From positions 1-24,555 of the forward strand of contig JAEDFA010000026.1 of assembly GCA_016293005.1 (NCBI GenBank): DNA of 24,555 nucleotides. The letters run 5' to 3'. This document shows, piece by piece, positions 23,457 through 24,555 of the stretch (within the stretch, counting starts at the first letter, position 1; every line of letters starts with the position of its first letter). The DNA is from Treponema sp. GTDB lineage: Bacteria > Spirochaetota > Spirochaetia > Treponematales > Treponemataceae. Position numbers and translations under genes: made by a program. Under the pieces are notes generated by a model, which made no database searches, was not told the origin of the DNA, and saw nothing but the letters and a program-made list of their open reading frames with translations.

Positions 23457-24555
23457 TTAGAATCTCCCTGGCTTTTTGAATTAAATTTTCGCGTTCAAAG
23501 TCGGATTTTACGATATAGCCTTGAGCGCCCATTTTTCTGACTTTTTCTTCGGTGTCGTTTTCAAAAACTGAAGAAATTACGATTACAGGAATGTTTTTAA
23601 ATTCTTCGCTGTGTCTCATATTGTGAAGAAGAACGAAACCGTCCATTCGTGGCATTTTGATGTCTGTGATTACAAGGTCAAAGTGTCGCGTTTTTAATTT
23701 TTCAAGCGCTTCAATTCCATCGCAGGCAGTGTCGACAGCGTAATTTTCAGATTCGAGAATGATTTTTTCGATATTGCGCGTTGTGTGGGAATCGTCTACG
23801 ACAAGTGCTGAATAAATTTTTGGCGCTTTTTGAACCTGGAAATTTTTTTCGGAGTAAATTGAAACGGATTTAAATCGCCTTATGCAGTTTGGAATATTTA
23901 AAACCGGAATGATTTTGTAATTTTCGTCGAACACAACGCCCTGAAGACCTTGAACTTTTTTCATTAAATGCGGAAGAGGTTTTATGACGACTGTTTTGTA
24001 GTAAAGAATTTCATCTGCCATCACGGCGATTTTTTTGTTTAAATATTCGATTACGATTACAGGAACTTCTGATTTTGATTCTGACGGAGTGCCGGAGAGT
24101 TTTCCGATTATTTCGTCGAAATCGTAAACTGGAATCAGCTCTTTGTGAAGGTTCAGGACAAGCCCTTTCTGCATTTTTAAAAACGCTGCTTTAGGAACTG
24201 TGATAATTTCTTTTATATAATGCGAAAGAATCAGGAAAATATTTTTGCTCTGCCTGATGAAAAGTCCGTCCTGAGTTGCAAGTGAAGAAGGAAGCGAAAG
24301 TTCGAATGAAGTACCTTTGCCGCTTTCTGTTGAAATTGAAATTTTCCCTTTGAGGCGTTCAGTTTCTGTCCTGACAACATCGAGCCCGACTCCGCGCCCT
24401 GAGAGTTCTGAAATTGTATCTTTTGTGGAAAATCCTGATTCAAATAGAAACTGGAGCAGATCGTTTTGCTGCATTTTGGAAATTTCGTTTGCGCGTTCAG
24501 GATATTTTGAAATTGCTTTCTTTTGAATTTTGGAAAAATCGATTCCGCGCCCGTC
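23449..24555 (-). CDS. Hybrid CheA histidine kinase with CheW and receiver domains (5' part outside window)
   Basis: The C-terminal 368 residues of a CheA-type kinase, cut by the right edge of the window. The visible part begins at the ATP-binding G1 box DGRGID, then FESGFSTKD and SGRGVGLDVV (F and G2 boxes) and GKGTSFELSLP, completing the HATPase domain. A CheW-like regulatory domain follows (DGLFIRQSKNIFLILSHYIKEI onward, about 100-240; first 20 bases of that motif quoted as DGLFIRQSKNIFLI). A C-terminal receiver (about 250-368) has VVDDS, acceptor Asp in TDIKMPRMDG and Lys in GYIVKSD, all intact. The His-containing Hpt and dimerisation domains must lie beyond the edge. It should read receptor signals and phosphorylate its own receiver and the cyclase receiver. 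The internal ATG at 24474 is not the start. Stop overlaps the cyclase start by 8 bases. Confidence 0.95.
   Translation of the reverse strand, partial: DGRGIDFSKIQKKAISKYPERANEISKMQQNDLLQFLFESGFSTKDTISELSGRGVGLDVVRTETERLKGKISISTESGKGTSFELSLPSSLATQDGLFIRQSKNIFLILSHYIKEIITVPKAAFLKMQKGLVLNLHKELIPVYDFDEIIGKLSGTPSESKSEVPVIVIEYLNKKIAVMADEILYYKTVVIKPLPHLMKKVQGLQGVVFDENYKIIPVLNIPNCIRRFKSVSIYSEKNFQVQKAPKIYSALVVDDSHTTRNIEKIILESENYAVDTACDGIEALEKLKTRHFDLVITDIKMPRMDGFVLLHNMRHSEEFKNIPVIVISSVFENDTEEKVRKMGAQGYIVKSDFERENLIQKAREILNG

Noticed and set aside
1..24555. Defence island, prophage, IS element, CRISPR array or biosynthetic cluster
   Set aside because: No transposase, integrase, phage structural, Cas, restriction or synthase genes, and no regularly spaced direct repeats, were seen on either strand.

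Overview
The window looks like chromosomal DNA from a spirochaete, most likely a host-associated or free-living Treponema. The base composition is AT-rich. The signal-transduction genes are large, the lipoproteins have relaxed spirochaete-type lipoboxes, and one lipoprotein joins SUMF1 and fibronectin type III domains. The species is an inference from these traits, since no rRNA or marker gene is present. I saw no tRNA, rRNA, CRISPR array, IS element, integrase or phage gene. The longest gap between genes is under 200 bases.

Region 1 (about 1-3.9 kb, minus strand) is housekeeping. It holds a phosphohexomutase, then uppP (undecaprenyl-diphosphatase), then a UPF0210/PFL-family protein. A hairpin with a T-run separates the mutase from uppP. 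Region 2 (4.0-7.9 kb, plus strand) holds a membrane-bound SpoIIE/RsbU-type phosphatase. It overlaps a clostripain-family (C11) lipoprotein, and a small TSCPD-domain protein follows behind a hairpin. Region 3 (7.9-10.3 kb, minus strand) is a two-gene unit with a strong promoter: an FN3-SUMF1 lipoprotein and a small exported protein.

Region 4 (10.4-14.4 kb, plus strand) is an XPB-type repair helicase operon. The helicase is translationally coupled to a large unannotated partner. The partner's C-terminal part appears to repeat the domain found at the N terminus of the helicase. A single TAA then separates the partner from a third reading frame in the same register that lacks a convincing start. 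Region 5 (14.5-18.0 kb, plus strand) has a PfoR-like PTS EIIC membrane protein and a Cache-GGDEF-EAL protein whose GGDEF motif is degenerate while its EAL motifs are intact. It ends at a strong bidirectional terminator.

Region 6 (18.0 kb to the right edge, minus strand) is a compact signalling operon. It reads: a hybrid CheA (histidine kinase-CheW-receiver, cut by the window edge), then a receiver-GAF-class III adenylate cyclase, then two tandem multi-pass chemoreceptors. Receptors, kinase and a phospho-receiver fused to a cyclase suggest a dedicated chemosensory pathway whose output is cAMP rather than flagellar direction. This operon and the XPB operon are the two most interesting parts of the window. 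Several start codons were moved from the longest possible reading frame on the basis of Shine-Dalgarno position, and two genes look leaderless.
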